A stretch of DNA of 64,000 nucleotides from Ochrovirga pacifica (GCF_000220525.1 NZ_AFPK01000014.1:1-64000); one strand, 5' to 3'; positions 1 through 9,412 are shown, counted from the stretch's first letter. Notes: generated from the letters alone by a model not told the origin. Numbers and translations: made by a program.

Positions 1-2
1 AG

Positions 3-1991
3 GTAGATGCCAACCACTTTGTAAAAGCAACCGTGTTTAGCATGGAGTCTGACCTTGATGGACAGTTTTACATCAATCCAAAAAATGGCAAAAAGCTAGG
101 TGCTATTCCTCCAAAAAATGCTTTTTTTGAGTTTCTTACCAATTTTCATCGCTCCTTGTTTTTAAAAACTCCTGGACGAGTTTTTGTAGGAATTGTTTGT
201 TTTTTGTTTTTCTTAATTGCCATTACGGGACTTTTACTAGCCATAAAAAGGCAAGGGGGGATTGTAGCATTTTTCTCTAAAATAGTAAAAGATCAATCCA
301 TTCAATACAACCATGTTGCCTTAGGTAGACTTATGCTTTTACCTATTGTGATTATAGCACTATCTGGAACTTATCTTTCTATGGATCGATTTTCCTTGTT
401 GCCTAAAATTCAAAAACAAAACCTTGAGTCTAAACCTGCAACCAATCAAAAAGAAATTCCGTTTGCTGAGTTTCCTGTTTTTCAACAAACAAAACTAGAC
501 GAAGTTCGCAAATTAGAATTTCCTTTTTCAACGGATGAAGAAGATTATTTTGTTTTAAGCTTAAAAGATAGAGCTCTGAAAATTCATCAAAAAACAGGAG
601 CAATTGTTGAAGAAACAAACTATCCTTTTACTCAAATTCTACAAGCATATAGTTTTCATTTGCATACAGGAAGCGGTAGTATTTTTTGGTCTCTTGTGCT
701 GTTTGTAAGTTCGTTGTCTATCTTGTATTTTATGTACTCGGGTACTGTTATTTCTATTCAGAGATTGCGTTCTAAAATAAAGAACAAGTTTACTGCCCAC
801 CAAGCAAACATTGTAATTCTAATAGGTTCTGAAAATGGAAGCACTAAAAGATTGGCCAAAACACTATTACAGTCTTTATTAAAAGCGAACAAAAAAGTGT
901 TTTTAGATGATTTAAACAATTATCAAAACTACCCAAACATAGAGCAGTTAATTATATTAACCGCTACCTACGGACAAGGAGAACCGCCTAGCAATGCACA
1001 CTTGTTTTTAGACAAATTGCAACACACCAAAATAGACCGCTCTTTTGATTGTTATGTGATTGGTTTTGGCTCTTTTTCTTATCCTAAATTCTGTGAGTTT
1101 GCTAAGACTATTTTTAAACAAACCTCAGCACATCCACAAATAAATGTTCCTGCAGAAACACCATTGTTAATTCATAATCAGAATTACAAACAATTTAAAA
1201 ACTGGGCTATAAACTGGTCTCAATCTTTAGGAATTCAATTAGATTTACCAACCGAATTAGCAGCTAAAAAAACTAAGGAAACGACCTTTAAAATTATTGA
1301 CAAAGAAATAGTAAAAGACAACTACGATGAAACTTTTACGTTGACCTTGGCTTTGCAAAAAAGAAAGCGTTTTTTACCTGGTGATTTGCTAGGAATTGTT
1401 CCTCCTAACGAAGCTTCTGAAAGATTGTATTCTATTGGAAAAAATGCAAAAGGAGATTTGCTATTGAGTATTAAAAAACACACGCACGGAATTTGTTCTA
1501 ACTACTTACATCAGCTAAAAATTGGAAATAAATTTAATGGAACCATTCAACAAAACAAAGAATTCCATTTGCCTAAAACCAACAAAACCGTTACGTTAAT
1601 TGCCAACGGAACAGGAATTGCTCCTTTTTTAGGAATGATACATCAACCAACAAAAGCAAACCTTAATTTGTATTGGGGAACTAGAACTCATAGCTCTTTT
1701 AATTTGTACAAAGCAAGTATTTTAGAGGCTGAGCAAAAAGGTACTTTACAACAATATAACATTGCTTTTTCTAAAGAAGTTACGGAGTACAACTACGTTC
1801 AAAACCTATTAGCTAGAGATGAAAACACCATTGCAAATAGCTTAAAAAATGGTGGTTATTTTATGTTGTGTGGTTCTTTAAATATGCGTGATGCCGTTTT
1901 TATTCAGTTAGAAAAAATTTGTATAAAACATGGTTTACCACCTTTTGAAACTTATAAAAACAACGGACAAATTTTAACGGATTGTTATTAA
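3..1991 (+). CDS. PepSY-type membrane flavoreductase (5' truncated)
   Basis: The reading frame is open to the window edge, so the true start lies outside; an internal GTG at 33 is not convincing. In visible-fragment numbering from that GTG there are membrane segments near 50-71, 97-115 and 217-240, with histidines (FHRSLF, SFHLHTGS) that could bind haem as in PepSY_TM proteins. A flavodoxin-like domain follows (IGSENGSTKRLAK near 263, ATYGQGEPP near 313), then an FAD/NADPH reductase module (RLYSIG, ANGTGIAPFLGMI, YWGTRTHSSF). The order resembles the flavoprotein subunit of sulfite reductase fused to a membrane domain. An inner-membrane electron-transfer role, for example ferric siderophore reduction, is inferred; the upstream partner is not visible. 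Confidence 0.85.
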   Translation, partial: VDANHFVKATVFSMESDLDGQFYINPKNGKKLGAIPPKNAFFEFLTNFHRSLFLKTPGRVFVGIVCFLFFLIAITGLLLAIKRQGGIVAFFSKIVKDQSIQYNHVALGRLMLLPIVIIALSGTYLSMDRFSLLPKIQKQNLESKPATNQKEIPFAEFPVFQQTKLDEVRKLEFPFSTDEEDYFVLSLKDRALKIHQKTGAIVEETNYPFTQILQAYSFHLHTGSGSIFWSLVLFVSSLSILYFMYSGTVISIQRLRSKIKNKFTAHQANIVILIGSENGSTKRLAKTLLQSLLKANKKVFLDDLNNYQNYPNIEQLIILTATYGQGEPPSNAHLFLDKLQHTKIDRSFDCYVIGFGSFSYPKFCEFAKTIFKQTSAHPQINVPAETPLLIHNQNYKQFKNWAINWSQSLGIQLDLPTELAAKKTKETTFKIIDKEIVKDNYDETFTLTLALQKRKRFLPGDLLGIVPPNEASERLYSIGKNAKGDLLLSIKKHTHGICSNYLHQLKIGNKFNGTIQQNKEFHLPKTNKTVTLIANGTGIAPFLGMIHQPTKANLNLYWGTRTHSSFNLYKASILEAEQKGTLQQYNIAFSKEVTEYNYVQNLLARDENTIANSLKNGGYFMLCGSLNMRDAVFIQLEKICIKHGLPPFETYKNNGQILTDCY

Positions 1992-2031
1992 ATAAAAAAG
2001 CTCAACTTAAAAATTAAGTTGAACTTTTTTA
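1992..2031. terminator. Bidirectional terminator between convergent genes
   Basis: A 9-bp stem (TCAACTTAA/TTAAGTTGA, 2002-2010 and 2014-2022) with a 3-nt loop is flanked by A-rich sequence on the left and a T-run on the right. It can end the reductase mRNA and the gpmI mRNA arriving from the other strand. Confidence 0.85.
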
Positions 2032-2050
2032 TTTATTGTATATTTTTCAT

Positions 2051-3568
2051 TTACACCAAAGGAAATCTTGTCATCTCTTCTGGTTGCTCTACACCAATCA
2101 ATTTTAATACAGTTGGGGCTACATCTCCTAACACTCCGTCTTTAATTTCTTTGATTTCTTCATCTATCAAAATCATAGGCACTGGATTGGTTGTGTGCGC
2201 TGTATGAGGTGATCCATCAGGGTTCATCATCGTTTCACAGTTTCCGTGATCGGCAATTAATAGAGTAGAGTACCCATGCTTCAATCCTGTTTCTATTACT
2301 TCTTTAGCACAAGCATCAACAGCTTCACAAGCTTTAATCGCTGCATCCATATCACCTGTGTGTCCTACCATGTCTCCATTGGCAAAGTTCAAACACACAA
2401 AGTCTGCTTCTTCTTTGGCCAAATCTTCACACAAAGCATCTTTCAATTCGTAAGCACTCATCTCAGGCTTTAAATCATAAGTAGCAACTTTTGGCGAGTT
2501 TCTTAAAATACGAGACTCTCCTTCAAACGGCTCTTCTTGTCCTCCAGAAAAGAAAAATGTCACGTGAGGGTACTTTTCTGTCTCTGCAATACGGATTTGT
2601 TTTTTACCTGCCTTAGATAAAACCTCACCAATCGTATTTTTAATATTGTCGTTGTTGTAAATCACATTGATTCCCTTAAACGTTTCATCGTATAAAGTAA
2701 TGGTTGTAAAGTACAAGTCTAATTTTTTAGTGTCTTGCTCAGGGAAATCGTTTTGAGACAACATGTTTGTCAACTCTCTACCTCTATCTGTTCTGTAGTT
2801 AAAGAAAATTACAGCATCTCCTTCTTCTATTTTCGCTTTTGGGTTACCATCAGCATCGGCCATAATTACAGGCTTAATAAACTCATCAGTAACTCCAGCT
2901 TCGTAGTTTTCTTTTAGTGTAGCAACCGCATCTGTAGACAATGTTCCTTCTGCTTTAACGACAGCATCATACGCTAATTTTACACGTTCCCAACGGTTAT
3001 CTCTATCCATTGCGTAGTAACGTCCTGTCATACTTGCCAACTCCCCAGTTGTAGCTGCCATGTATTCTTGAATCTCGTTGATAAAATACGCTCCAGATTT
3101 AGGATCTGTATCTCTACCATCGGTAAAAGCGTGTAAGTATAAATCTTCTATTTCATTTTCCTTAGCTACATCTAACAAGCCTTTAATATGATCTATGTGT
3201 GCATGAATCCCCCCATTAGAAACCAATCCTAATAAGTGTACTTTTTTGTTATTTTCTTTAGCATATTTGTACGTATCTACCAATACTTTTTCTTGTCCTA
3301 AAGTTTTATCTCTAACCGCCATGTTAATTTTTGTTAGGTTTTGGTACACAATTCTACCAGCCCCTAAGTTCATGTGTCCCACTTCAGAGTTTCCCATTTG
3401 TCCATCAGGCAAGCCAACAAACTCTCCATCGGTACGCAATTGTGCATTCGGATATTTGTTATACAAAGAATCTATGTAAGAAGTGTTTGCGTTATAAACT
3501 GCCGATACTTTTGGATCTTGGGTAATTCCCCATCCATCAAGAATCATTAAGATGACTTTTTTGTTCAT
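2051..3568 (-). CDS. gpmI: 2,3-bisphosphoglycerate-independent phosphoglycerate mutase
   Basis: Interconverts 3- and 2-phosphoglycerate in glycolysis and gluconeogenesis through a phosphoserine intermediate, using Mn2+. At 505 aa it has family length. The N-terminal metal-binding motif ILDGWG (Asp11) and the catalytic serine in GQMGNSEVGH (Ser61) are intact, and the C-terminal alkaline-phosphatase-type metal motifs ADHGNCE and HTAHTTNPVP are present. The gene is monocistronic: it ends at the bidirectional terminator and has a TATATTTG -10 element upstream of its ATG. It is a cytoplasmic housekeeping enzyme with no unusual residues. Confidence 0.97.
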   Translation of the reverse strand: MNKKVILMILDGWGITQDPKVSAVYNANTSYIDSLYNKYPNAQLRTDGEFVGLPDGQMGNSEVGHMNLGAGRIVYQNLTKINMAVRDKTLGQEKVLVDTYKYAKENNKKVHLLGLVSNGGIHAHIDHIKGLLDVAKENEIEDLYLHAFTDGRDTDPKSGAYFINEIQEYMAATTGELASMTGRYYAMDRDNRWERVKLAYDAVVKAEGTLSTDAVATLKENYEAGVTDEFIKPVIMADADGNPKAKIEEGDAVIFFNYRTDRGRELTNMLSQNDFPEQDTKKLDLYFTTITLYDETFKGINVIYNNDNIKNTIGEVLSKAGKKQIRIAETEKYPHVTFFFSGGQEEPFEGESRILRNSPKVATYDLKPEMSAYELKDALCEDLAKEEADFVCLNFANGDMVGHTGDMDAAIKACEAVDACAKEVIETGLKHGYSTLLIADHGNCETMMNPDGSPHTAHTTNPVPMILIDEEIKEIKDGVLGDVAPTVLKLIGVEQPEEMTRFPLV

Positions 3569-3594
3569 GATTAGATACGTTTTAATTTTAATTA

Positions 3595-3602
3595 CAAATA
3601 TA
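3595..3602 (-). promoter_or_regulatory. TATATTTG -10 element of gpmI
   Basis: Perfect TAnnTTTG on the minus strand, about 26 nt upstream of the gpmI ATG. No clear TTTG was found at the expected upstream spacing, so only the -10 half is supported. Confidence 0.55.
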
Positions 3603-3756
3603 AACAGACAACTGTATATACATAGGTTAAATGATGGTTAAACATTGAAAACCTTTTCGGTGGCTCAGCCATTTTTTTATGAATCGTAAAAACGCAAGTG
3701 CAACATCATTCTCACCAATAAGCAAATCTACAGATCAACAAATAAATAGTACCATT

Positions 3757-3935
3757 AGGGCACTTCCAAAGGTCGGGCTTTCATTACTCGCTTTTTGTTT
3801 TGTTTTTAGGATTCAGGAGTTAAGGAGTAGAGTAGTTAAGAATCTCAGAAACTCCTTTGACTTCTTAACTACTCATATTCTTAAATTCTAAAAACAAAAC
3901 AAAAGAGCTCAAACAAACCATTCAATCCCTAGTGC
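3757..3935. repeat. Folded repeat-like element in the gpmI-acs gap
   Basis: Nested inverted repeats fill much of this 465-bp gap. About 20-bp near-perfect outer arms (3790-3809 against 3888-3908, T-rich against A-rich) enclose an 11-bp perfect inner pair GAGTAGTTAAG/CTTAACTACTC (3830-3840, 3864-3874) and AGGAGT/ACTCCT pairs. At the ends, AGGGCACT (3757-3764) and CCCTAGTGC (3927-3935) can pair, partly as GCACT/AGTGC and partly as AGGG/CCCT. No protein is convincing here. From memory, unverified, similar conserved flanks around a variable hairpin recur in flavobacterial genomes. It could be a non-autonomous repeat or a structured RNA. The rest of the gap (3603-3756, 3936-4033) shows nothing I recognise. 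Confidence 0.5.
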
Positions 3936-4033
3936 ATTCACAATAAAAAACAAATTCTTCTAATTGATTTGAAATCTTTTTTGAATTTGACTGATATTCT
4001 GCTAAATTCATAACCTCAAAAAAATGAATTTCC

Positions 4034-5932
4034 ATGAAAATAAAATCCTACAGACAATACAAAGAAGATTATAAAAATAGCATTCAAAATCCCGAAGTTT
4101 TTTGGGCCGACATTGCCCATCAATTTACTTGGAGAAAAAAATGGGACAAGGTGTTAGAGGCAGATTTTTCCAAACCCGAAGTCAAATGGTTTTTAGGAGG
4201 TAAACTGAACATTACCGAAAACTGCTTGGATCGACATTTAGAAAAACAAGGAAACAAAACTGCCATTATTTGGGAGCCTAATAACCCTAAGGAAGAATCT
4301 AGACATATTACGTACAGGCAATTGTATTACAAAGTATCCGCATTTGCCAATGTGCTTAAAAACAAAGGAATTCAAAAAGGAGATCGCGTGTGTTTGTACA
4401 TGCCCATGATTCCAGAACTAGCCATTGCTATGTTGGCCTGTGCAAGAATTGGAGCGGTGCACTCTATCGTTTTTGCAGGTTTTTCAGCATCTGCCTTAGC
4501 CAGTAGAATCAACGATTCTGAATGTAAATTATTAATTACTGCTAACGAAGTTTACAGAGGTACCAAACCCATCAACCTAAAAGCTGTTTGTGATGAAGCC
4601 TTAAAAAGCACTCCATGTATAGAAAATGTAATTGTATACCGCAGAACAGTAGAACCTACAGCAATGCAAGAAGGTAGAGATACGTTCTGGTTTGACGAAT
4701 TGCAAAAAATAGAAGATGATTACTGCCCTGCTGTAGATATGGATAGCGAGGATCTGTTATTTATCTTATATACTTCTGGCTCTACAGGAACTCCCAAAGG
4801 AATGGTACATACTTGTGGAGGCTATATGGTAGGAAGTACGTATACGTTCCAAAATGTGTTCCAAGCCAAAAAAGGCGATGTATATTGGTGTACTGCCGAC
4901 ATTGGTTGGATTACAGGACACTCGTACATTATTTACGGTCCTTTGGCTAGTGGAGCAACCACAGTCATGTTCGAAGGAGTACCTTCGTACCCAGACTATG
5001 GACGTTTTTGGGAAATTGTAGACAAACTAAAAGTCACCCACTTTTACACCGCTCCTACCGCCATAAGAGCCTTGGCAAAACAGCCTTTGCACTTGGTAGA
5101 AAAACACAAACTGAATAGTTTAAAAGTTTTAGGATCGGTAGGCGAACCCATCAACGAAGAAGCCTGGCACTGGTACAACGACCATATTGGAAAAGGAACC
5201 TGCCCTATTGTAGATACTTGGTGGCAAACCGAAACCGGAGCTATTATGATTGCTGCTATGGCAGGAATTACTCCGTTACGTCCTACTTTTGCCACACAAC
5301 CTTTGCCAGGAGTACAACCTGTTTTGTTAGATGAAAATGGAAAAGAAGTAACAGAGTCACCCGCAGAAGGGAGTTTGGCCATTAAAGGAGCATGGCCTAG
5401 TATGGCACGTACCATTTACGGAAATCATCAACGTTATAAAGACACCTATTTTTCTGCTTTTCCTGGCTATTATTTTTCTGGTGATGGGGCTTATAGAGAT
5501 GCTATGGGGAACTACAGAATTACAGGACGTATGGACGATGTGATTATTGTATCTGGACATAATTTGGGAACAGCACCCATAGAAAATGTAATTAACGAAC
5601 ACGAAGATATTGTAGAATGTGCCATTGTTGGCTTTCCGCACGACATTAAAGGAAATGCCTTGTACGCCTATGTAACCAAATACAACGATGTTACCACTGA
5701 TGAAGATGTATTGAGAAAAGAAATTAACGCTTTGATTTCTAAAACCATTGGAGCGATTGCTAAGTTGGATAAAATTCAGTTCGTAAGCGGATTGCCAAAA
5801 ACACGTTCGGGTAAAATTATGAGACGTATTTTAAGAAAAATTGCTGCTAACGATGCCGAAAACTTAGGAGATATTTCTACACTGTTAAACCCCGAAGTGG
5901 TAGAAGAAATAAAAGAAAATGTGATTTTGTAA
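4034..5932 (+). CDS. acs: Acetyl-CoA synthetase (AMP-forming)
   Basis: Activates acetate to acetyl-CoA through acetyl-AMP. The 632-aa protein has the family architecture: P-loop YTSGSTGTPKG (246-256), the acyl-pocket TWWQTETG motif (395-402), the hinge region SGDGAYRD (about 482) and the C-terminal LPKTRSGKIMRR with the catalytic, acetylation-prone lysine (Lys594). One departure stands out: the usual SGHR(L/M)GTAE reads SGHNLGTAPIE (507-517), so the arginine is Asn510. The tryptophans of TWWQTETG fit an acetate/propionate-sized pocket. The gene is monocistronic with a strong terminator after it. Confidence 0.93.
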   Translation: MKIKSYRQYKEDYKNSIQNPEVFWADIAHQFTWRKKWDKVLEADFSKPEVKWFLGGKLNITENCLDRHLEKQGNKTAIIWEPNNPKEESRHITYRQLYYKVSAFANVLKNKGIQKGDRVCLYMPMIPELAIAMLACARIGAVHSIVFAGFSASALASRINDSECKLLITANEVYRGTKPINLKAVCDEALKSTPCIENVIVYRRTVEPTAMQEGRDTFWFDELQKIEDDYCPAVDMDSEDLLFILYTSGSTGTPKGMVHTCGGYMVGSTYTFQNVFQAKKGDVYWCTADIGWITGHSYIIYGPLASGATTVMFEGVPSYPDYGRFWEIVDKLKVTHFYTAPTAIRALAKQPLHLVEKHKLNSLKVLGSVGEPINEEAWHWYNDHIGKGTCPIVDTWWQTETGAIMIAAMAGITPLRPTFATQPLPGVQPVLLDENGKEVTESPAEGSLAIKGAWPSMARTIYGNHQRYKDTYFSAFPGYYFSGDGAYRDAMGNYRITGRMDDVIIVSGHNLGTAPIENVINEHEDIVECAIVGFPHDIKGNALYAYVTKYNDVTTDEDVLRKEINALISKTIGAIAKLDKIQFVSGLPKTRSGKIMRRILRKIAANDAENLGDISTLLNPEVVEEIKENVIL

Positions 5933-5940
5933 CCATAAAA

Positions 5941-5968
5941 AAAGCAGTGAGTAATCTCACTGCTTTTT
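5941..5968. terminator. Bidirectional terminator of acs and the GH16 gene
   Basis: Perfect 9-bp stem AGCAGTGAG/CTCACTGCT (5943-5951, 5956-5964) with a TAAT loop, a T-run to the right and an A-run to the left. It serves the convergent acs and GH16 genes. Confidence 0.88.
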
Positions 5969-5991
5969 CTATTTATTGTTTAGCTGTCATT

Positions 5992-6978
5992 TTATTCCGC
6001 TTTCAATCGCCAAGTTCTTACCCAATCTACTCGCATGGTATTAATGCTATCGTCTAACAATTCTTCTTTTTTGGGCAAACCTCCTACCCACGGGGAGTCT
6101 TGTGTCCACAAGTCCCAAATTAAGTATTGCTCCAAAGTAAAAGACTGCTCTGTAGTTACACTACCAGATGGTTCTCCATCTAAATAAAACTGAACATTGT
6201 GAGCATCTTTCCACCAAGCTCCTACTACATGGTAAGCTTCGTTCCAAGCCACACCTTTTAAGGTATTCCCATCAGACAAATTTTTATTACTAGAGTTTCC
6301 TTTTGCTCTTTCTGTAACTCCATTTTTTACAATAAAGTATTGAGAATTCATTTGCCAAGGATATTCATCCAAAGCAAAACTATTTGTGGGTGCTAAAGTG
6401 GGTTTAGAGTTGTTTTCTATAATGTCAATTTCATCTCTGTTCTTACTATCTCCATTATTTAACCAAAAGGTATTAAATGCAGAAATATGTGCTGTTTTAA
6501 TACGACATTCGGTGTACATCGGAAACTTTATTTTGTTTTTTGATCGCACTCTAGAGGTCTCAAACCACTGGTCTTCACTGTCTGCATCTAACGTTGCTTT
6601 AATCCACAAATTCCCATTGGTAACCCCAGAATTGGAATTGATCATGTTCACTGGCGTATCTCCGTAATTCCAATTGGTTTTGGTCCATTTGTTACTATCC
6701 CAAGTATCAAATTCATCTGACAATTCCGTTACTTTTTCCCAAACCATTCCTTCTGGTGTGGTATCGTCAAAAGAAGTAAATGTAGGTTTAGTAGGGTTGG
6801 CCTTATTTACATCTATTAGTTTAGCAGTAGGCTCTTCGTCTTTGTTAGGATCTTCTATAGGATTTTCATCAGTAGGAGGCACAAATACATCGGCATTGTC
6901 GTTGCCGCAACTTATAAATACAATTAACAAGCAAAATAAGGGTTGACTTATTTTTTTGATGAGTGTTTTTTTGAACAT
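5992..6978 (-). CDS. GH16 glycoside hydrolase lipoprotein (agarase/porphyranase-like)
   Basis: A 328-aa predicted SPII lipoprotein (lipobox near LIVFISC, Cys24) with an acidic, proline-containing linker to about residue 75, followed by a GH16 jelly-roll domain. The retaining catalytic signature E-x-D-x-x-E is intact as EIDIIE (Glu183, Asp185, Glu188). Surrounding features (SDEFDTWDSNKW, FNTFWLNNGDS, QFYLDG, VDWVRTW) recall marine galactanases of the agarase/porphyranase branch more than laminarinases, but the exact substrate cannot be fixed by eye. It lies just downstream of a galactose-catabolic operon, which supports a galactose-containing polymer. It has its own probable promoter. Confidence 0.85.
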   Translation of the reverse strand: MFKKTLIKKISQPLFCLLIVFISCGNDNADVFVPPTDENPIEDPNKDEEPTAKLIDVNKANPTKPTFTSFDDTTPEGMVWEKVTELSDEFDTWDSNKWTKTNWNYGDTPVNMINSNSGVTNGNLWIKATLDADSEDQWFETSRVRSKNKIKFPMYTECRIKTAHISAFNTFWLNNGDSKNRDEIDIIENNSKPTLAPTNSFALDEYPWQMNSQYFIVKNGVTERAKGNSSNKNLSDGNTLKGVAWNEAYHVVGAWWKDAHNVQFYLDGEPSGSVTTEQSFTLEQYLIWDLWTQDSPWVGGLPKKEELLDDSINTMRVDWVRTWRLKAE

Positions 6979-7003
6979 GATTTTCTAATTTTAAGATGTA
7001 TCT

Positions 7004-7031
7004 CAAAATTAAAAGTGCTTACTGTTACAAA
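7004..7031 (-). promoter_or_regulatory. Probable promoter of the GH16 gene
   Basis: On the minus strand TTTG (7028-7031) and TAATTTTG (7004-7011) are separated by 16 nt, a near match to the Bacteroidota/flavobacterial consensus. It lies beyond the galT terminator, so the GH16 gene can be transcribed alone, with a leader of roughly 22 nt. Confidence 0.6.
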
Positions 7032-7103
7032 GGGGCACAGATTCTGAAAAGAACAGAACAAAACAGCAATACAACTTTACAAACTAGACAAAACTAAACA
7101 TAA

Positions 7104-7143
7104 AAACCCCCTTAAAAAGCTGAATATTTTTTAAGAGGGTTTG
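7104..7143 (-). terminator. Terminator of the galactose operon
   Basis: Inverted repeat AAACCCCCTTAAAAA/TTTTTTAAGAGGGTTT with one mismatch, followed on the minus strand by a T-rich stretch. It lies 18 bp after galT. Confidence 0.7.
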
Positions 7144-7161
7144 GTAAAAAAATAGTACAGA

Positions 7162-8184
7162 CTACAACAAGTCTCTTAATCTTTTTGCTGCACCTTCGGC
7201 AGTAATATCACGTTGAGGTGTTCCAAACATTTCGTAACCTACCATAAACTTTTTAACAGTAGCACTTCTTAGCAATGGCGGATAGAAGCTCATGTGCCAG
7301 TGCCAATGAGAATTGTCTTCTCCGTTGGTTGGAGCTTGATGAATTCCTGCAGAATACGGGAACGAAGTGTTGAATAATTTATCGTACGTTTTGGTTAAAA
7401 CAGAAATAGCATCGGCATACAAAGTTGCTTCTTCTGTTGTCATATCCAAAATAGAATTTAAATGTCTTTTAGGAGCAATCATTGCTTCAAAAGGCCAAAC
7501 TGCCCAAAAAGGAATCAACACCACAAAAGCATCGTTTTCATAAATAATACGTTCTTTATCTCCGCTTAGTTCCTGAGCTAAATAAGTTCCTAACAAACTC
7601 GATTTTTTATCAGCAAAGTACGCACGTTGCTTATCGTCTTTCTTTTGTACTTCGTTTGGCAAGGTAGATTGTGACCAAATTTGCCCATGTGGATGTGGGT
7701 TGCTACATCCCATTACTGCTCCTTTGTTTTCAAAAATTTGTACGTAGTTAATCATATCGTTACTACCCAATTCTTTGTATTCTCTTTGCCAAGTTTCTAC
7801 TACTTCTGTAATTTTATCTACATCCATATCAGCCAAACTCTTAGAGTGGTCTGGGCTAAAACAAATTACTTTACAAATTCCTTTTTCGCTTTGTGCTTGC
7901 AACAAACCATCGTTTACCTCGAACTCTGGAGAATCGCTTTGCAAAGCAGCAAAATCATTGGTAAACACATAAGTACCTGTGTAGTCTGGATTTACTTCTC
8001 CGTTTACTCTAGTGTTTCCAGGACATAAATAACAAGATTCATCGTAAGAAGGTCTTTTTTCGTTATTTACAGCTTCGTTTTGTCCTTGCCATGGTCTTTT
8101 GGCTCTGTGTGGCGAAACTAACACCCATTCTCCTGTTAAGATATTGAGTCTCTTGTGTGAGTAATCTTCTAAGTATTGATTCAT
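7162..8184 (-). CDS. galT: Galactose-1-phosphate uridylyltransferase
   Basis: Leloir-pathway enzyme exchanging UMP between UDP-glucose and galactose-1-phosphate. The 340-aa protein carries the active-site triad as [10 protein letters not shown] (His164, nucleophile His166), an N-terminal CYLC metal-site pair (Cys51, Cys54) and the second histidine cluster [13 protein letters not shown]. It is the last gene of the GntR-galM-galK-galT transcription unit, 26 bp after galK. Nothing is missing relative to the family. Confidence 0.97.
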   Translation of the reverse strand: MNQYLEDYSHKRLNILTGEWVLVSPHRAKRPWQGQNEAVNNEKRPSYDESCYLCPGNTRVNGEVNPDYTGTYVFTNDFAALQSDSPEFEVNDGLLQAQSEKGICKVICFSPDHSKSLADMDVDKITEVVETWQREYKELGSNDMINYVQIFENKGAVMGCSNPHPHGQIWSQSTLPNEVQKKDDKQRAYFADKKSSLLGTYLAQELSGDKERIIYENDAFVVLIPFWAVWPFEAMIAPKRHLNSILDMTTEEATLYADAISVLTKTYDKLFNTSFPYSAGIHQAPTNGEDNSHWHWHMSFYPPLLRSATVKKFMVGYEMFGTPQRDITAEGAAKRLRDLL

Positions 8185-8210
8185 TTTAATTTATTTTTCT
8201 TGGTTTTGTA

Positions 8211-9374
8211 TTAAATTTTATGAGTTCCATCAGACAAAGCAACCTCGTATGGTGAACAAGCATGTCCGAATTTTTCTGTATAAGCAGCTACTGCTTTTTC
8301 TTTAAAGTCTGCCACCGCTGTTTTTTTAATTAAGTTGATGGTACAACCACCAAAACCTCCACCCATCATTCTAGCTCCTAACACTTCAGGGGTTTCTTTG
8401 GCCAAATCCACTAAAAAGTCCAATTCATCACAACTTACTTTGTACTGGTTTTGCAATCCGTTGTGAGAACCGTAAATCAATTTTCCTAACTCTTCTAGGT
8501 TTCCTTCTTTCATCGCAACTGCTGCAGCTTGAGCTCTGTTGTTTTCTTGTACTACATATACTACTTTTTGGAAATCTTCTTCTGACAATTGATCTTTTAC
8601 TTTTTCTAAATCTTCTTCTGTAGCATCTCTTAGGGCTTCAATTCCTAACAACTCTGCTGTTTTTTCGCACACAGCACGTCTGTCGTTGTAGGCACTGTCC
8701 GATAATTTATGTTTTACATTGGTATTGAACAACAACAATTGGTAGTCTCCAAAATCAATAGCAAAAGGTTCTGCTTTAGCCGTTCTACAATCTAACAATA
8801 AGGCACTGTTTTCAATTCCGAACATAGATGCATATTGATCCATAATTCCACATTTTACACCTACGTAATTGTGTTCTGCTGCCTGAGAAATTAAAATCAT
8901 TTCGTATTTCGTTAAACCTAGCTCAAACAACTCGTTAATTCCAAACACTACACTATTTTCTAGGGCTGCAGACGAGGACATCCCCGCACCATCTGGTATA
9001 TTCCCTCCAAAAACAATATTAAAGTTCCCTACTTCTTTTCCTAATTTTTGCGTTTCTGCTACGACCCCAATAACATAGGCATGCCAGCTAGACAAGTTTT
9101 CTGTATTTAGATTGTTGGTGTCAAAATAAATAGTTTCATCCATATCAATAGCAGTGGCAGTAGAGCGGTCTTTTGGACTTCCTTTTTGTGCATCTACTTT
9201 TTGAATGGCAGCAACAATTCCTTTATCTATAGCAGCAGGAAAAACAAATCCTGCATTGTAATCTGTATGTTCTCCAATAATGTTGATTCTACCTGGTGAA
9301 TAAATCAACACGGGTTCTCCTGAAAAATTTTGGGCAAAGTTTTCTGAAACTTTTTTTACTAAACTCTTATCCAT
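8211..9374 (-). CDS. galK: Galactokinase
   Basis: Phosphorylates alpha-D-galactose at C1 with ATP. The 387-aa GHMP-superfamily kinase has all three signatures: GRINIIGEHTDYNAGFVFP near the N-terminus (sugar binding), the phosphate-binding loop PDGAGMSSSAALE in the middle, and MMGGGFGGCTINL near the C-terminus. The Leloir order galM-galK-galT in one operon indicates that galactose is the substrate. It is 38 bp downstream of galM. Cytoplasmic. Confidence 0.97.
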   Translation of the reverse strand: MDKSLVKKVSENFAQNFSGEPVLIYSPGRINIIGEHTDYNAGFVFPAAIDKGIVAAIQKVDAQKGSPKDRSTATAIDMDETIYFDTNNLNTENLSSWHAYVIGVVAETQKLGKEVGNFNIVFGGNIPDGAGMSSSAALENSVVFGINELFELGLTKYEMILISQAAEHNYVGVKCGIMDQYASMFGIENSALLLDCRTAKAEPFAIDFGDYQLLLFNTNVKHKLSDSAYNDRRAVCEKTAELLGIEALRDATEEDLEKVKDQLSEEDFQKVVYVVQENNRAQAAAVAMKEGNLEELGKLIYGSHNGLQNQYKVSCDELDFLVDLAKETPEVLGARMMGGGFGGCTINLIKKTAVADFKEKAVAAYTEKFGHACSPYEVALSDGTHKI

Positions 9375-9412
9375 GATCTACTTTTGATTTTTTTTTGTTT
9401 TTTTGATTCCAC

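Noticed and set aside
3679-3891. 70-codon open frame in the gpmI-acs gap
   Set aside because: It runs through one arm of the nested inverted repeat and has no recognisable product, so the DNA structure explains it better than a gene.
5044-5641. Two minus-strand open frames of 123 and 94 codons inside acs
   Set aside because: They lie antisense within an intact, well-recognised gene and lack motifs.
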